A stretch of DNA of 46,592 nt from the NCBI RefSeq assembly GCF_000282495.1, contig NZ_AKJE01000030.1:1-46592 (forward strand). Reading direction: 5' to 3'. Positions within the stretch are counted from its first letter, which is position 1, and each line of letters opens with the position of its first letter. The stretch comes from Pseudomonas sp. GM79. GTDB lineage: Bacteria; Pseudomonadota; Gammaproteobacteria; Pseudomonadales; Pseudomonadaceae. Positions 8,812 through 18,318 of this stretch are shown piece by piece. The translations under genes were made by a program, and so were the position numbers. Below the pieces are notes generated by a model. It worked only from the letters and a program-made list of their open reading frames with translations, did not search any database and was not told the DNA's origin.

Positions 8812-9737
8812 TGGATATCGATCTGCTGAGCAATATTTTCTACGCCATGATTCGCTGCGGTACGCCGTTGTTGCTGGTGGCGCTGGGCGAGCTGATTTGC
8901 GAGAAGAGTGGCGTCCTCAATCTCGGGCAGGAAGGCATGATGCTGTTTGGGGCGGTGATCGGTTTTATCGTCGCGCTAAACAGCGGCAACCTCTGGCTTG
9001 GCGTGTTGCTGGCAATGCTAGCCGGGATGCTGTTGTCGTCGCTGTTTGCCTTGGTGGCACTGGTGTTCAACGCCAATCAGGTGGCGACCGGGTTGGCGTT
9101 GACGATCTTCGGCGTGGGCCTGTCGACCTTTGTCGGCGCAGCGTGGGTTGGCAAACCATTGGCGGGTTTCGAGCCGGTGGCGATTCCGTTGTTGAGTGAA
9201 ATCCCGCTGATCGGGCGGATGCTGTTTGCCCAGGACTTGCTGGTGTACCTGTCGTTCGCGCTGTTCACGTTAGTGGCCTGGGTGATTCTGAAAAGTCGCG
9301 TCGGGTTGATTATTCAGGCCGTTGGCGAAAACCCGGACGCGGGGAGCGCCATGGGCTTGCCGGTGTTGCGCGTGCGTACGCTGGCGGTGCTGTTTGGTGG
9401 GGCAATGGCGGGGTTGGCCGGGGCTTATTTGTCCCTGGCGTACACGCCGATGTGGGCGGAAAACATGAGCGCCGGTCGCGGCTGGATTGCCCTGGCGCTG
9501 GTGGTGTTTGCCAGTTGGCGGGTGTGGCGATTGCTGCTCGGAGCGTATCTGTTCGGTCTCGCCAGCATCCTGCATTTGGTGGCACAGGGATTGGGGCTGG
9601 CGATTCCGTCGAGCCTGCTGGCGATGCTGCCGTATGTCGCGACCATTGTGGTGTTGGTGCTGTTGTCCCGGGATGCCGTGCGCACACGGTTGTATGCGCC
9701 GGTGTCGTTGGGGCAGCCGTGGCAGGCTGGGCATTAG
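8811..9737 (+). CDS. BMP-type nucleoside/purine ABC transporter, permease 2
   Basis: A 308-residue inner-membrane permease of YufQ/NupQ type. It begins MDIDLLSNIFYAMIRCGTP, followed by the family motif LGELICEKSGVLNLGQEGMM. A second conserved loop is VGENPDAGSAMGL near residue 180. It would form the heterodimeric channel with permease 1. An in-frame GTG directly before the ATG (8808) is an alternative start. Confidence 0.9.
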   Translation: MDIDLLSNIFYAMIRCGTPLLLVALGELICEKSGVLNLGQEGMMLFGAVIGFIVALNSGNLWLGVLLAMLAGMLLSSLFALVALVFNANQVATGLALTIFGVGLSTFVGAAWVGKPLAGFEPVAIPLLSEIPLIGRMLFAQDLLVYLSFALFTLVAWVILKSRVGLIIQAVGENPDAGSAMGLPVLRVRTLAVLFGGAMAGLAGAYLSLAYTPMWAENMSAGRGWIALALVVFASWRVWRLLLGAYLFGLASILHLVAQGLGLAIPSSLLAMLPYVATIVVLVLLSRDAVRTRLYAPVSLGQPWQAGH

Positions 9738-9757
9738 GGTCGGCTTCAAGGGCCTCA

Positions 9758-9844
9758 TCGCGGGCAAGCCCGCTCCCACAAGTTTTGTGTCGATAGAAAA
9801 TTCCGTGTTCGCCAAAATCACTGTGGGAGCGGGCTTGCCCGCGA
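9758..9844. repeat. REPIN (type-I variant with TTGCCCGCG arms)
   Basis: An inverted pair reading TCGCGGGCAAGCCCGCTCCC and its complement. The right-hand unit overlaps the last codons of the membrane-protein gene on the minus strand. Confidence 0.88.
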
Positions 9845-10240
9845 AGGCGCCCGAACAGGCAACACTTGAACAACGCCCCACGCCAATTCAAAGACCAAGA
9901 AAACAACCAGCAATGAGCTTGCGCCGTGGAGCAAGGCATACAGCTGCCAAGCCGAAAACAGAAACCGCCCCACCGCGTCATACCGCCCAAACACCTGCTG
10001 CGGATCACGAATCCGCAGTACCGCCCACACGCACACAATCGAACCCAACAAATTCGCCATCAGCATGTGCATCGGCTCGAACGGCGGTAGCTCGCCAGGC
10101 AAATTGAAAGTCTGACTCAGGCTCGACAACACGCCATGCAACGCCGCAAAACTCCACGGCGTCACAAAAGCAGCGGTCACGATCAGGTCGTACCACGCAC
10201 TGCCACGCACCACTTGACGATATTGCGTTGAAGTCCACAT
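9818..10240 (-). CDS. Putative inner-membrane protein under a MerR-type promoter
   Basis: A 140-residue protein I do not recognise by name. Three hydrophobic segments are visible at about residues 15-38, 58-76 and 92-117, so an inner-membrane location is likely. The start has a good Shine-Dalgarno (GGAGCAAGACGG before ATG). The last residues (PSRASPLPQ) are encoded by a REP unit, so the natural C-terminus was probably altered by REP insertion. A 20-bp-spacer MerR-dependent promoter lies just upstream, pointing to induction through the divergent MerR protein, perhaps by a small toxic molecule. Confidence 0.72.
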   Translation of the reverse strand: MWTSTQYRQVVRGSAWYDLIVTAAFVTPWSFAALHGVLSSLSQTFNLPGELPPFEPMHMLMANLLGSIVCVWAVLRIRDPQQVFGRYDAVGRFLFSAWQLYALLHGASSLLVVFLVFELAWGVVQVLPVRAPSRASPLPQ

Positions 10241-10271
10241 CCGTCTTGCTCCATAAATTCAGGGAGCAACA

Positions 10272-10303
10272 AGGCTAAAGCCTGGAGTATGCTCCAGGGT
10301 CAA
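10272..10303 (-). promoter_or_regulatory. MerR-type promoter/operator with 20-bp spacer
   Basis: On the minus strand -35 TTGACC and -10 TAGCCT are exactly 20 bp apart, and the spacer holds the perfect dyad CTGGAG-CATA-CTCCAG. Long spacers with this dyad are the hallmark of promoters that MerR-family proteins activate by DNA distortion; the sequence is close to ZntR/CadR-type sites. It drives the membrane-protein gene starting at 10240, with a leader of about 25 nt, and lies 20 bp from the start of the divergent merR gene. Confidence 0.82.
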
Positions 10304-10322
10304 GCCCTCTCGAGACATCAAG

Positions 10323-10673
10323 ATGCGCATCGGTGAATTAGCCCAGGCCAGCGCCGTCAGCCGCGACACATTGCGCTTTTACGAACAGCGCGGATTGATC
10401 GCCGCGCAACGTAGCGCCAATGGTTATCGCGACTATCCGGCGGAGATGGTGCAACTGGTGCTGTACATCAAGACGGCTCAGCGACTGGGCTTTACCCTTG
10501 GCGAGATCGGCAGCAGTGTCGCCGCGTTGTGGCAGTCGCCCGACCCGGCCAATGCCGTTACCCAACTGCTGCAAGACAAACTGAACCTGATCGAAACCCG
10601 CATCGCCGAACTCGATGTCTTGCGTCAGGAACTGCAACATCGGCTCGGTCAACGTTGTCCATTAAATCCGTGA
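10323..10673 (+). CDS. MerR-family transcriptional regulator
   Basis: A 116-residue MerR protein. The N-terminal winged HTH reads MRIGELAQASAVSRDTLRFY then EQRGLI, followed by the wing and a coiled-coil dimerisation helix at about residues 75-110. The C-terminal end is short and has a single Cys (in GQRCPLNP), so it lacks the cysteine pair of metal sensors such as CueR or ZntR despite the ZntR-like operator next to it. An organic or redox ligand is therefore more likely than a metal; this is inference. The SDR gene follows after 25 bp and is probably cotranscribed. Confidence 0.85.
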   Translation: MRIGELAQASAVSRDTLRFYEQRGLIAAQRSANGYRDYPAEMVQLVLYIKTAQRLGFTLGEIGSSVAALWQSPDPANAVTQLLQDKLNLIETRIAELDVLRQELQHRLGQRCPLNP

Positions 10674-10698
10674 TTTTCATCCATCAAGGAAGCCATTC

Positions 10699-11385
10699 AT
10701 GTCCAAGGCAAAAACCGCACTCATCATCGGTGCCTCCCGAGGCTTGGGCCTCGGTCTGGTGAAAACCCTGCTGGCCGACGGCTGGCAAGTCACCGCCACC
10801 GTGCGCAACCCGCAGGGCGCCGAAGCCTTGCAAGCGCTGGGCAAGGTGCGGATCGAAAAACTCGACATGGACGATCAGCAAGCGGTCATCGCCCTTAGCC
10901 AACAACTCAAGGGTGAAGTCTTCGACCTGTTGGTCGTGAATGCCGGGGTCAAGGGGCCGGAGGTCCAGACGCCGGGTGGCGCGACGTTGGCCGAGGTGGG
11001 TCAGCTGTTCTTCACCAACGCCGTGGCGCCGATCAATCTGGCCCAGCGTTTCGTGGGGCAGATTCGCGATGGCAGCGGCGTGCTGGCGTTCATGAGTTCG
11101 GTGCTGGGCAGTGTGACCATGCCCGACGCGCCGGAGTTGGCGCTGTACAAGGCCAGCAAAGCGGCGCTGAACTCCATGACCAACAGCTTCGTCACGCAAT
11201 TGGGCGAACAGAAACTCACCGTGCTGTCGCTGCATCCGGGTTGGGTGAAAACTGATATGGGCGGTGAAGGCGCGGACATTGATGTGGAAACCAGCACCCG
11301 CGGGTTGATCGATCAGGTGAATGCGTATGCCGGCAAGGGCGGGCATCATTTTGTGAACTACAGGGGTGAGACCATTCCCTGGTAA
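10699..11385 (+). CDS. Short-chain dehydrogenase/reductase (SDR)
   Basis: A 228-residue classical SDR. The nucleotide-binding motif GASRGLGLG is at residues 11-19, the NAG motif near 76, the catalytic Ser region FMSSVLGS near 131 and YKASK near 150. The C-terminal part (LSLHPGWVKTDMGG) resembles the C-factor/YdfG-like subgroup. Together with the upstream merR gene it may detoxify a reactive carbonyl compound; no substrate can be read from the sequence. Confidence 0.85.
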   Translation: MSKAKTALIIGASRGLGLGLVKTLLADGWQVTATVRNPQGAEALQALGKVRIEKLDMDDQQAVIALSQQLKGEVFDLLVVNAGVKGPEVQTPGGATLAEVGQLFFTNAVAPINLAQRFVGQIRDGSGVLAFMSSVLGSVTMPDAPELALYKASKAALNSMTNSFVTQLGEQKLTVLSLHPGWVKTDMGGEGADIDVETSTRGLIDQVNAYAGKGGHHFVNYRGETIPW

Positions 11386-11398
11386 CACACAGATCGAG

Positions 11399-11487
11399 TG
11401 TGGAAGCGGGCTTGCTCGCGAAGAGGGAGTGTCCGTCGGCATTGATGTGAATGACACACCGCCTTCGCGAGCAAGCCCGCTCCCACA
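11399..11487. repeat. REPIN (type I)
   Basis: An inverted REP pair after the SDR gene. The left arm has TGTGGAAGCGGG in place of the usual TGTGGGAGCGGG. Confidence 0.88.
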
Positions 11488-11512
11488 GGGGTTTTGCGTT
11501 GTCCTGTCGGGC

Positions 11513-11529
11513 CGGGCTTGCCCGCGAAG
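11513..11529. repeat. Single REP unit
   Basis: A lone GGGCTTGCCCGCGAAGC followed by six T residues, 25 bp after the preceding REPIN. It has no inverted partner nearby. Confidence 0.7.
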
Positions 11530-11638
11530 CTTTTTTGTTCGAAACTCCGCACCTCGCCCTCGCGGCGACCCTGGATCAGCAGACAGGGCAACACTGAGCT
11601 GGCAACCCTGAACCCAACTTTCAGAGGAGCCGGCCAAC

Positions 11639-12997
11639 ATGCCTGCGACCCGTACCTGGTTAAAAAGTCCCCTCGCCATTTTCACGGCCAACGCGCTCGA
11701 TGCCCGTGGCGGTCTGGTTGTGCAAGACGGCTTGATCGTCGAAGTGCTCGCCGCCGGTCAACAACCCGCCGCGCCCTGTGACCACGTTTTCGATGCGCGC
11801 GAACACGTGATCCTGCCAGGGCTGATCAACACCCATCACCACTTCTATCAAACCCTGACCCGTGCCTGGGCGCCGGTGGTTAATCAGCCGTTGTTCCCGT
11901 GGCTGAAAACCCTCTATCCGGTCTGGGCTCGTCTCACCCCTGAAAAACTCGCCCTCGCCACCAAAGTCGCATTGGCCGAGTTGCTGCTGTCCGGTTGCAC
12001 CACCGCGGCCGATCACCATTACCTGTTTCCGGAAGGTCTGGAAAATGCGATCGACGTGCAGGTCGAGAGTGTTCGCGAACTGGGCATGCGCGCCATGCTC
12101 ACTCGCGGTTCGATGAGCCTCGGTGAAAAAGACGGCGGCCTGCCACCGCAGCAGACCGTCCAGGAAGGCGAAGTGATCCTCGATGACAGCCAACGTTTGA
12201 TTGCCGCCTACCACGAGCGCGGTGATGGGGCGCAGATTCAAATAGCCCTGGCACCGTGTTCACCGTTCTCGGTGACCCCGCAGATCATGTCCGCCAGCGC
12301 CGAACTGGCGAATACCCTCGATGTACGGCTGCACACGCACCTGGCGGAAACCCTCGACGAAGAAGACTTCTGCCTGCAACGTTTCGGCCTGCGCACCGTG
12401 GATTACCTGGACAGCGTCGGCTGGCTCGGCCCGCGCACCTGGCTGGCCCACGGCATTCATTTCAACCCCGACGAAATCGCTCGTCTCGGCGCGGCCGGCA
12501 CGGGTATTTGCCATTGCCCGAGTTCGAATATGCGCCTGGCTTCCGGCATTTGCCCGACGCTGGACCTGACCGCTGCGGGTGCGCTGCTGGGGCTGGGCGT
12601 TGACGGTTCAGCGTCCAATGATGCGTCGAACATGATCCTCGAAACCCGTCAGGCGCTGTACATCCAGCGGCTGCGCTATGGCGCGGAAAAAATCACACCG
12701 GAATTGGTACTGGGCTGGGCGACCAAGGGCTCGGCGAGTTTGCTCGGGCGCACCGATATCGGTGAACTGACGGTGGGCAAGCAGGCGGATCTGGCGCTGT
12801 TCAAACTGGATGAACTGCGCTTCTCCGGCAGCCATGATCCGGTATCGGCGCTGCTGCTGTGCGGGGCGGATCGGGCGGACCGGGTGATGGTCGGCGGAAA
12901 GTGGCGGGTGATCGACGGTCAGGTTGAGGGGCTGGATCTGAAAGGGTTGATTGCCGATCACAGCCAGGCGGCTCGGCAGTTGATCGCCGGCACCTGA
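11639..12997 (+). CDS. 8-oxoguanine deaminase (amidohydrolase superfamily)
   Basis: A 452-residue cytoplasmic amidohydrolase of the guanine deaminase/TrzN-like group. The metal site is visible as PGLINTHHHF (residues 60-69), HTHLAET, WLAHGIHF and GVDGSASNDASN, in the usual order for a mononuclear Zn deaminase. In P. aeruginosa the gene in this setting (PA0142) encodes an enzyme shown to deaminate 8-oxoguanine to urate, and the neighbourhood here is equivalent, so this call is better than plain guanine deaminase. It has a strong Shine-Dalgarno (AGAGGAG). Product flow would be from imported oxidised purine to urate. Confidence 0.85.
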   Translation: MPATRTWLKSPLAIFTANALDARGGLVVQDGLIVEVLAAGQQPAAPCDHVFDAREHVILPGLINTHHHFYQTLTRAWAPVVNQPLFPWLKTLYPVWARLTPEKLALATKVALAELLLSGCTTAADHHYLFPEGLENAIDVQVESVRELGMRAMLTRGSMSLGEKDGGLPPQQTVQEGEVILDDSQRLIAAYHERGDGAQIQIALAPCSPFSVTPQIMSASAELANTLDVRLHTHLAETLDEEDFCLQRFGLRTVDYLDSVGWLGPRTWLAHGIHFNPDEIARLGAAGTGICHCPSSNMRLASGICPTLDLTAAGALLGLGVDGSASNDASNMILETRQALYIQRLRYGAEKITPELVLGWATKGSASLLGRTDIGELTVGKQADLALFKLDELRFSGSHDPVSALLLCGADRADRVMVGGKWRVIDGQVEGLDLKGLIADHSQAARQLIAGT

Positions 12998-13011
12998 CAC
13001 AACATCAATCA

Positions 13012-13107
13012 AACTGTGGGAGCGGGCTTGCTCGCGAAAGCGGTGTGTCATGCAACATTGATGTCGGCTGACACAACGTCTTCGCGAGCAAGCCCGCTCC
13101 CACAGTT
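13012..13107. repeat. REPIN (type I)
   Basis: An inverted REP pair with arms AACTGTGGGAGCGGG and its complement, 15 bp after the deaminase stop codon. Confidence 0.9.
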
Positions 13108-13190
13108 TTGTGTGAGACGCCCGCACCAGTGGATGGCGTGTATTCGAGACGGTGCACCGGGATGGTTCTGTGGTGGTCGTCAGGGACTCT

Positions 13191-13253
13191 TCGCGGGCAA
13201 GCCTCGCTCCTACGGGATTTGCGCAGGTCATGTGGGAGCGAGCTTGCCCGCGA
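13191..13253. repeat. Shorter REP inverted pair
   Basis: TCGCGGGCAAGCCTCGCTCC faces GGGAGCGAGCTTGCCCGCGA with an 18-bp loop. It is a divergent REP variant (GCCTCGC in place of GCCCGC), in the leader of the binding-protein gene. Confidence 0.8.
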
Positions 13254-13346
13254 TGGCCGTTACGCGATTTCGATCCATTTGTTGTCCTGTTGGTCAGCAA
13301 TTTGCATTGCCCTGACCTACCTCACAACAAAATGGAGTTCCCGTTC

Positions 13347-14429
13347 ATGCATATACGTCCGTTGAAGCAGCTGCTCTGCGCTGTCGCCGCAGCCATCGGT
13401 CTGAGCGCCAGCCTGACCGCCAGTGCCGCCGACCCGCTGAAAGTCGGCTTCGTCTATATCGGCCCGATCGGTGACCACGGCTGGACGTATCAGCATGAAC
13501 AGGGACGCAAGGCGCTGGCAGAGAAGTTCGGCGAGCAGATCACCACCAACTACGTGGAGAACGTCCCCGAGGGCGCCGATGCCGAGCGGGTGATCCGCAA
13601 CATGGCCAAGGACAAGTACGACCTGATTTTCACCACGTCTTTCGGCTACATGAACCCGACCCTGAAAGTCGCCAAACAATTTCCCAAGGTGACCTTCGAA
13701 CATGCCACCGGCTACAAGCAGGACAAGAACCTCGGCACCTACCTGGCGCGCACTTATGAAGGCCGCTACGTCGGCGGTTTCCTCGCAGCGAAGATGACCA
13801 AGACCAAGAAAGTCGGCTACGTCGCCTCATTCCCGATTCCGGAAGTCATCCGCGACATCAACGCCATTCAACTGGCCCTGAACAAGTACAACCCGGGCAC
13901 CGAGATCAAAGTGGTGTGGGTCAATTCCTGGTTCGACCCGGGCAAGGAAGCCGACGCCGCCAATGCGCTGATCGACCAGGGCGTGGACGTGGTGTTCCAG
14001 CACACCGACAGCCCGGCACCGATCCAGGCGGCCGAGCGTCGCGGCGTGTATGCCGTCGGTTATGCGTCGGACATGGCGCACTTCGGGCCGAAAGCGGTGC
14101 TGACGTCTATCGTCAATGACTGGGGGCCGCATTACATTCAGGCGACTCAAAGCGTGCTCGACCACACGTGGAAATCCCAGGATTACTGGGGCGGTCTGAA
14201 GGAAGGCACGGTTGAGCTACCGATCAGCGACCTGGTGCCGGCCGCGGTAAAAGCAGAAGCCGAGCAAATCATCGCCGACATCAAGAGCGGTGCCCTGCAT
14301 CCGTTCACCGGACCGATCAAAGACCAGGCCGGCGTGGAGACAATCCCGGCGGGCGCGACGGCAACCAATGCGCAGCTGGCGTCGATGAACTACTACGTCG
14401 AAGGCATGAAGGCCGAGATACCGAAGTAA
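13347..14429 (+). CDS. BMP-family ABC transporter periplasmic binding protein
   Basis: A 360-residue substrate-binding protein of the Med/BMP family, the class that captures purine nucleosides or bases for NupOPQ-type importers. The first 27 residues are a signal peptide ending SLTASA|ADPL; no lipobox Cys is present, so it is likely free in the periplasm. The mature protein opens LKVGFVYIGPIGDHGWTYQHEQGR, the family hallmark. GGAG 10 nt upstream supports the ATG at 13347; an in-frame ATG at 13332 is an alternative. The gene is separated from the ATPase and permease genes by the MerR/SDR insertion and the deaminase gene but is their evident partner. Confidence 0.9.
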   Translation: MHIRPLKQLLCAVAAAIGLSASLTASAADPLKVGFVYIGPIGDHGWTYQHEQGRKALAEKFGEQITTNYVENVPEGADAERVIRNMAKDKYDLIFTTSFGYMNPTLKVAKQFPKVTFEHATGYKQDKNLGTYLARTYEGRYVGGFLAAKMTKTKKVGYVASFPIPEVIRDINAIQLALNKYNPGTEIKVVWVNSWFDPGKEADAANALIDQGVDVVFQHTDSPAPIQAAERRGVYAVGYASDMAHFGPKAVLTSIVNDWGPHYIQATQSVLDHTWKSQDYWGGLKEGTVELPISDLVPAAVKAEAEQIIADIKSGALHPFTGPIKDQAGVETIPAGATATNAQLASMNYYVEGMKAEIPK

Positions 14430-14450
14430 TTCCGGCCGAACATAAAACCC

Positions 14451-14540
14451 TGTGGGAGCGGGCTTGCTCGCGAAAGCGGTGTGTCATGCGATATTGATGT
14501 CGACTGACACACTGCCTTCGCGAGCAAGCCCGCTCCCACA
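14451..14540. repeat. REPIN (type I)
   Basis: An inverted REP pair between the binding-protein and oxygenase genes. Confidence 0.9.
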
Positions 14541-14580
14541 ATGGATCTTCGGTACTCTTGAGCCAGCGTAGGACAGCAAC

Positions 14581-15546
14581 ATGAACCAACTCCCGATCAT
14601 CGACATCGCCCCACTCTACAGCGATGAACAAAACGCCTGGCAATCGGTCGCCACACAAATCGACCATGCCTGCCGCGAATGGGGCTTTTTCTATATCAAG
14701 GGCCACCCGATCGCCCCGTCGCGTATCGACGCCGTGCTCGACCACGCCCAACGCTTCTTCGCCCTGCCCACCGCCGAAAAACTCAAGATCGACATCACCC
14801 AGACCCGCCACCACCGCGGCTATGGCGCTATCGCAACCGAGCAACTCGACCCGAGCAAACCCAGCGATCTGAAAGAAACCTTCGACATGGGCCTGCACCT
14901 GCCGGCCGATCATCCCGAGGTGATTTCGGAAAAACCCTTGCGCGGTCCCAACCGTCATCCGTCGATGCCCGGCTGGGAATCGCTGATGGAGCAACACTAC
15001 GTCGACATGCAGGCGCTCGCTCAAACCCTGTTGCGGGCCATGACTCTGGCATTGGGCATCGAGCGCGATTTCTTCGATAGCCGTTTCAAAGAACCGGTCA
15101 GCGTGCTGCGGATGATTCATTACCCGCCGCGCCACACTGCCAGCACCGAAGATCAGCAAGGTGCCGGCGCTCACACCGATTACGGCTGCATCACCCTGCT
15201 CTATCAGGATGCCGCTGGCGGACTGCAAGTGCGCAATGTGCGGGGCGAATGGATCGATGCGCCGCCGATTGAAGGCACGTTCGTGGTCAACCTCGGCGAC
15301 ATGATGGCGCGCTGGAGCAACGACCGTTACCTGTCGACGCCGCACCGGGTAATCAGCCCGTCGGGTGTGGATCGTTACTCGATGCCGTTCTTTGCCGAGC
15401 CGCACCCCGACACGCCTATCGAATGCCTGCCCGGCTGCCAGGATGAACGCCATCCGGCAAAGTATCCTGCCACCACCTGCGCCGAATTCCTGCTGTCGCG
15501 CTTCGCCGACACCTACGCCCATCGACGGCAACAGGAAGCCGTGTAA
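14581..15546 (+). CDS. 2-oxoglutarate/Fe(II)-dependent oxygenase (isopenicillin-N-synthase-like)
   Basis: A 321-residue non-haem iron oxygenase. It has the N-terminal DIOX_N region (LPIIDIAPLY, then EWGFFYIKGH) and a C-terminal 2OG-Fe(II) domain with iron ligands in GAHTDYG (near residue 197) and TPHRV (near 258); the RYSMPFF segment after it supplies the 2-oxoglutarate Arg. It corresponds in position to PA0147 and is flanked by a purine binding protein and adenine deaminase, which suggests oxidation of a purine, comparable to fungal XanA-type or thymine dioxygenase chemistry. That substrate is inference. The Shine-Dalgarno is AGGA. Confidence 0.85.
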   Translation: MNQLPIIDIAPLYSDEQNAWQSVATQIDHACREWGFFYIKGHPIAPSRIDAVLDHAQRFFALPTAEKLKIDITQTRHHRGYGAIATEQLDPSKPSDLKETFDMGLHLPADHPEVISEKPLRGPNRHPSMPGWESLMEQHYVDMQALAQTLLRAMTLALGIERDFFDSRFKEPVSVLRMIHYPPRHTASTEDQQGAGAHTDYGCITLLYQDAAGGLQVRNVRGEWIDAPPIEGTFVVNLGDMMARWSNDRYLSTPHRVISPSGVDRYSMPFFAEPHPDTPIECLPGCQDERHPAKYPATTCAEFLLSRFADTYAHRRQQEAV

Positions 15547-15594
15547 TGAACCGGCTGGTCAGGTTTTGCTCATTGTTTCTGCGGGCATCTGTAG

Positions 15595-16581
<987 letters not shown>

Positions 16582-16584
16582 AGT

Positions 16585-16663
16585 CAAAAGATCGCAGCCT
16601 TCGGCAGCTCCTACAGGGTTATGTGTACACCTGCAGGACCTGCCCAAGGCTGCGATCTTTTTT
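16585..16663 (+). terminator. Type-II REP pair acting as terminator
   Basis: CAAAAGATCGCAGCC pairs with GGCTGCGATC followed by TTTTTT. This is a stem-loop with a U-tract on the plus strand directly after the adenine deaminase stop, so a REP element probably supplies the operon terminator. Confidence 0.7.
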
Positions 16664-16696
16664 GCATCTACCTCACAGTAAAAATCACCGCAAAAC

Positions 16697-16792
16697 CCAA
16701 TGTGGGAGCGGGCTTGCTCGCGAAGGCGGCGTGTCAGTCAACGATGATGTCGACTGGCATACCGCTTTCGCGAGCAAGCCCGCTCCCACATT
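16697..16792. repeat. REPIN (type I), twin of the one at 26511
   Basis: An inverted REP pair whose 96 bp, loop included, are identical to 26511-26606. It lies between the convergent adenine deaminase and MFS genes. Confidence 0.92.
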
Positions 16793-16802
16793 TAATCGGT
16801 GA

Positions 16803-18185
16803 TTAATTGATAACCACCGGCTCACTCAATTCTTCCAACGTCTTGCCCCGGGTCTCCATCCCGAACATCCACACCACCCCCGCCGCAATCGCAAAACACA
16901 TCGCCCCCAGCGCAAACACCCCGCCCTGCCCGGTCATCGGGAACACTAGCCCGGTCACCAACGGCCCGAGCAACGACCCTACGCGGCCGATGGCTGACGC
17001 GAACCCCGAGCCCGTGGCGCGTGCCGACGTCGGGTACAACTCAGGGGTGTAGGTGTAGAGCACCGCCCACATGCCGAACAGGAAAAACTGCATCAGCAGC
17101 CCCGAGGTAATCAACAGACTGACGTTGCCGCCGAACACTGCACTCTGGCCATAAAGAAACGCCATGACGCCACCGCCGAGCAATGTCACGACGCATACCG
17201 GTTTACGCCCCCAACGCTCCACCAGCCAGGCGGCCATGAGGAAACCGGGAATCCCGCCGAGGGAAATCAGCACCGTGTAATACACCGATTGAGTCACTGC
17301 GAAACCCGATTGTTGCAACAGCGCACTGAGCCAGGACGTCAGGCCATAGAAACCCAGCAAGGCGAAGAACCACACGCTCCAGATCATCATCGTGCGCTGG
17401 CGATACTGCGGCGACCAGATCTCCCCTAGCGCAGAGAAGAAAGTGCCCGGTTGACTCGCCACCCGGGGCAGACGAATCGGTTCAGGCAAATCCGCACGGC
17501 CCAATGAAGCCCGGACTCGATCTTCGATGCCGAGCAAGACCTTATCCGCCGCGTCATGATGTCCGGCTTGCTCCAGCCAGCGCGGTGACTCGGGAATGAA
17601 AAAACGAATCGCCAGGACGAACACCGCCGGCACCGCCAACACCAGAAAGATGTCGCGCCAGCCAATCACCGGCAACAGGAAGTACGACAGCACCCCGGCC
17701 GCCACGAAGCCGAGCGGCCAAAAACCATCCATCAACGCGATGTAACGCCCACGTCGCTTTGCCGGAATCAGCTCCGACAGCATCGACTGAGCAATCGGAA
17801 ACTCCATGCCCATGCCGATCCCCAGCAGGATTCGGAACAGCGTCAGCGTTTCAACGTTTTGCGCCGTGGAACACAGGTAACTGGCGATGCCCCACAGCAC
17901 AATGCTCCACTGGAACACTGGTTTGCGCCCGAAGCGGTCGGCCAGCATGCCCGACAGCGATGCGCCCAGAACCATGCCGAAAAAACTCGAACTGGCCAGC
18001 AACCCGGCCTGCGCCGTGCTCAGGCCAAACTCGGTTTTGATCGAGCCGAGCAGAAAGGTCATCATCGCCAGGTCCATGGAGTCGAAGAAAAACGCCAGGG
18101 CAATGATGATGAAAATGATGCGGTGATAACCGCTGATGGGCAGCCGTTCCAATCGTTCTGCCGCGCTGAAGCTTCGTGTTTCCAT
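16803..18185 (-). CDS. MFS transporter, aromatic-acid/nicotinate-like symporter group
   Basis: A 460-residue major facilitator with twelve predicted helices. The loop 2-3 motif is MLADRFGRKP (near residue 83), and SPRWLEQAG in the central loop is typical of sugar/organic-anion porters. FFFDSMDLAMMTFLLG in helix 1 resembles the acidic motif of AAHS/NiaP-type transporters, which carry aromatic acids or nicotinate; the substrate is not determined. The start METRSF at 18185 has GGGGGA upstream; the frame runs on to 18308 but without a good start. The ArsR-like gene lies 133 bp upstream on the same strand. Confidence 0.82.
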   Translation of the reverse strand: METRSFSAAERLERLPISGYHRIIFIIIALAFFFDSMDLAMMTFLLGSIKTEFGLSTAQAGLLASSSFFGMVLGASLSGMLADRFGRKPVFQWSIVLWGIASYLCSTAQNVETLTLFRILLGIGMGMEFPIAQSMLSELIPAKRRGRYIALMDGFWPLGFVAAGVLSYFLLPVIGWRDIFLVLAVPAVFVLAIRFFIPESPRWLEQAGHHDAADKVLLGIEDRVRASLGRADLPEPIRLPRVASQPGTFFSALGEIWSPQYRQRTMMIWSVWFFALLGFYGLTSWLSALLQQSGFAVTQSVYYTVLISLGGIPGFLMAAWLVERWGRKPVCVVTLLGGGVMAFLYGQSAVFGGNVSLLITSGLLMQFFLFGMWAVLYTYTPELYPTSARATGSGFASAIGRVGSLLGPLVTGLVFPMTGQGGVFALGAMCFAIAAGVVWMFGMETRGKTLEELSEPVVIN

Positions 18186-18318
18186 GCCACATTCCCCCAA
18201 TCCTGAAATCCCCGGATCGAGTGTGCGCGATAGCAGCTGGGGATTATTGCTGGATGCGACCTGTCCACAGCTATGAACGACGTCTGAAACAAATCCCGGA
18301 CGTCGCACCTCAACGGCT

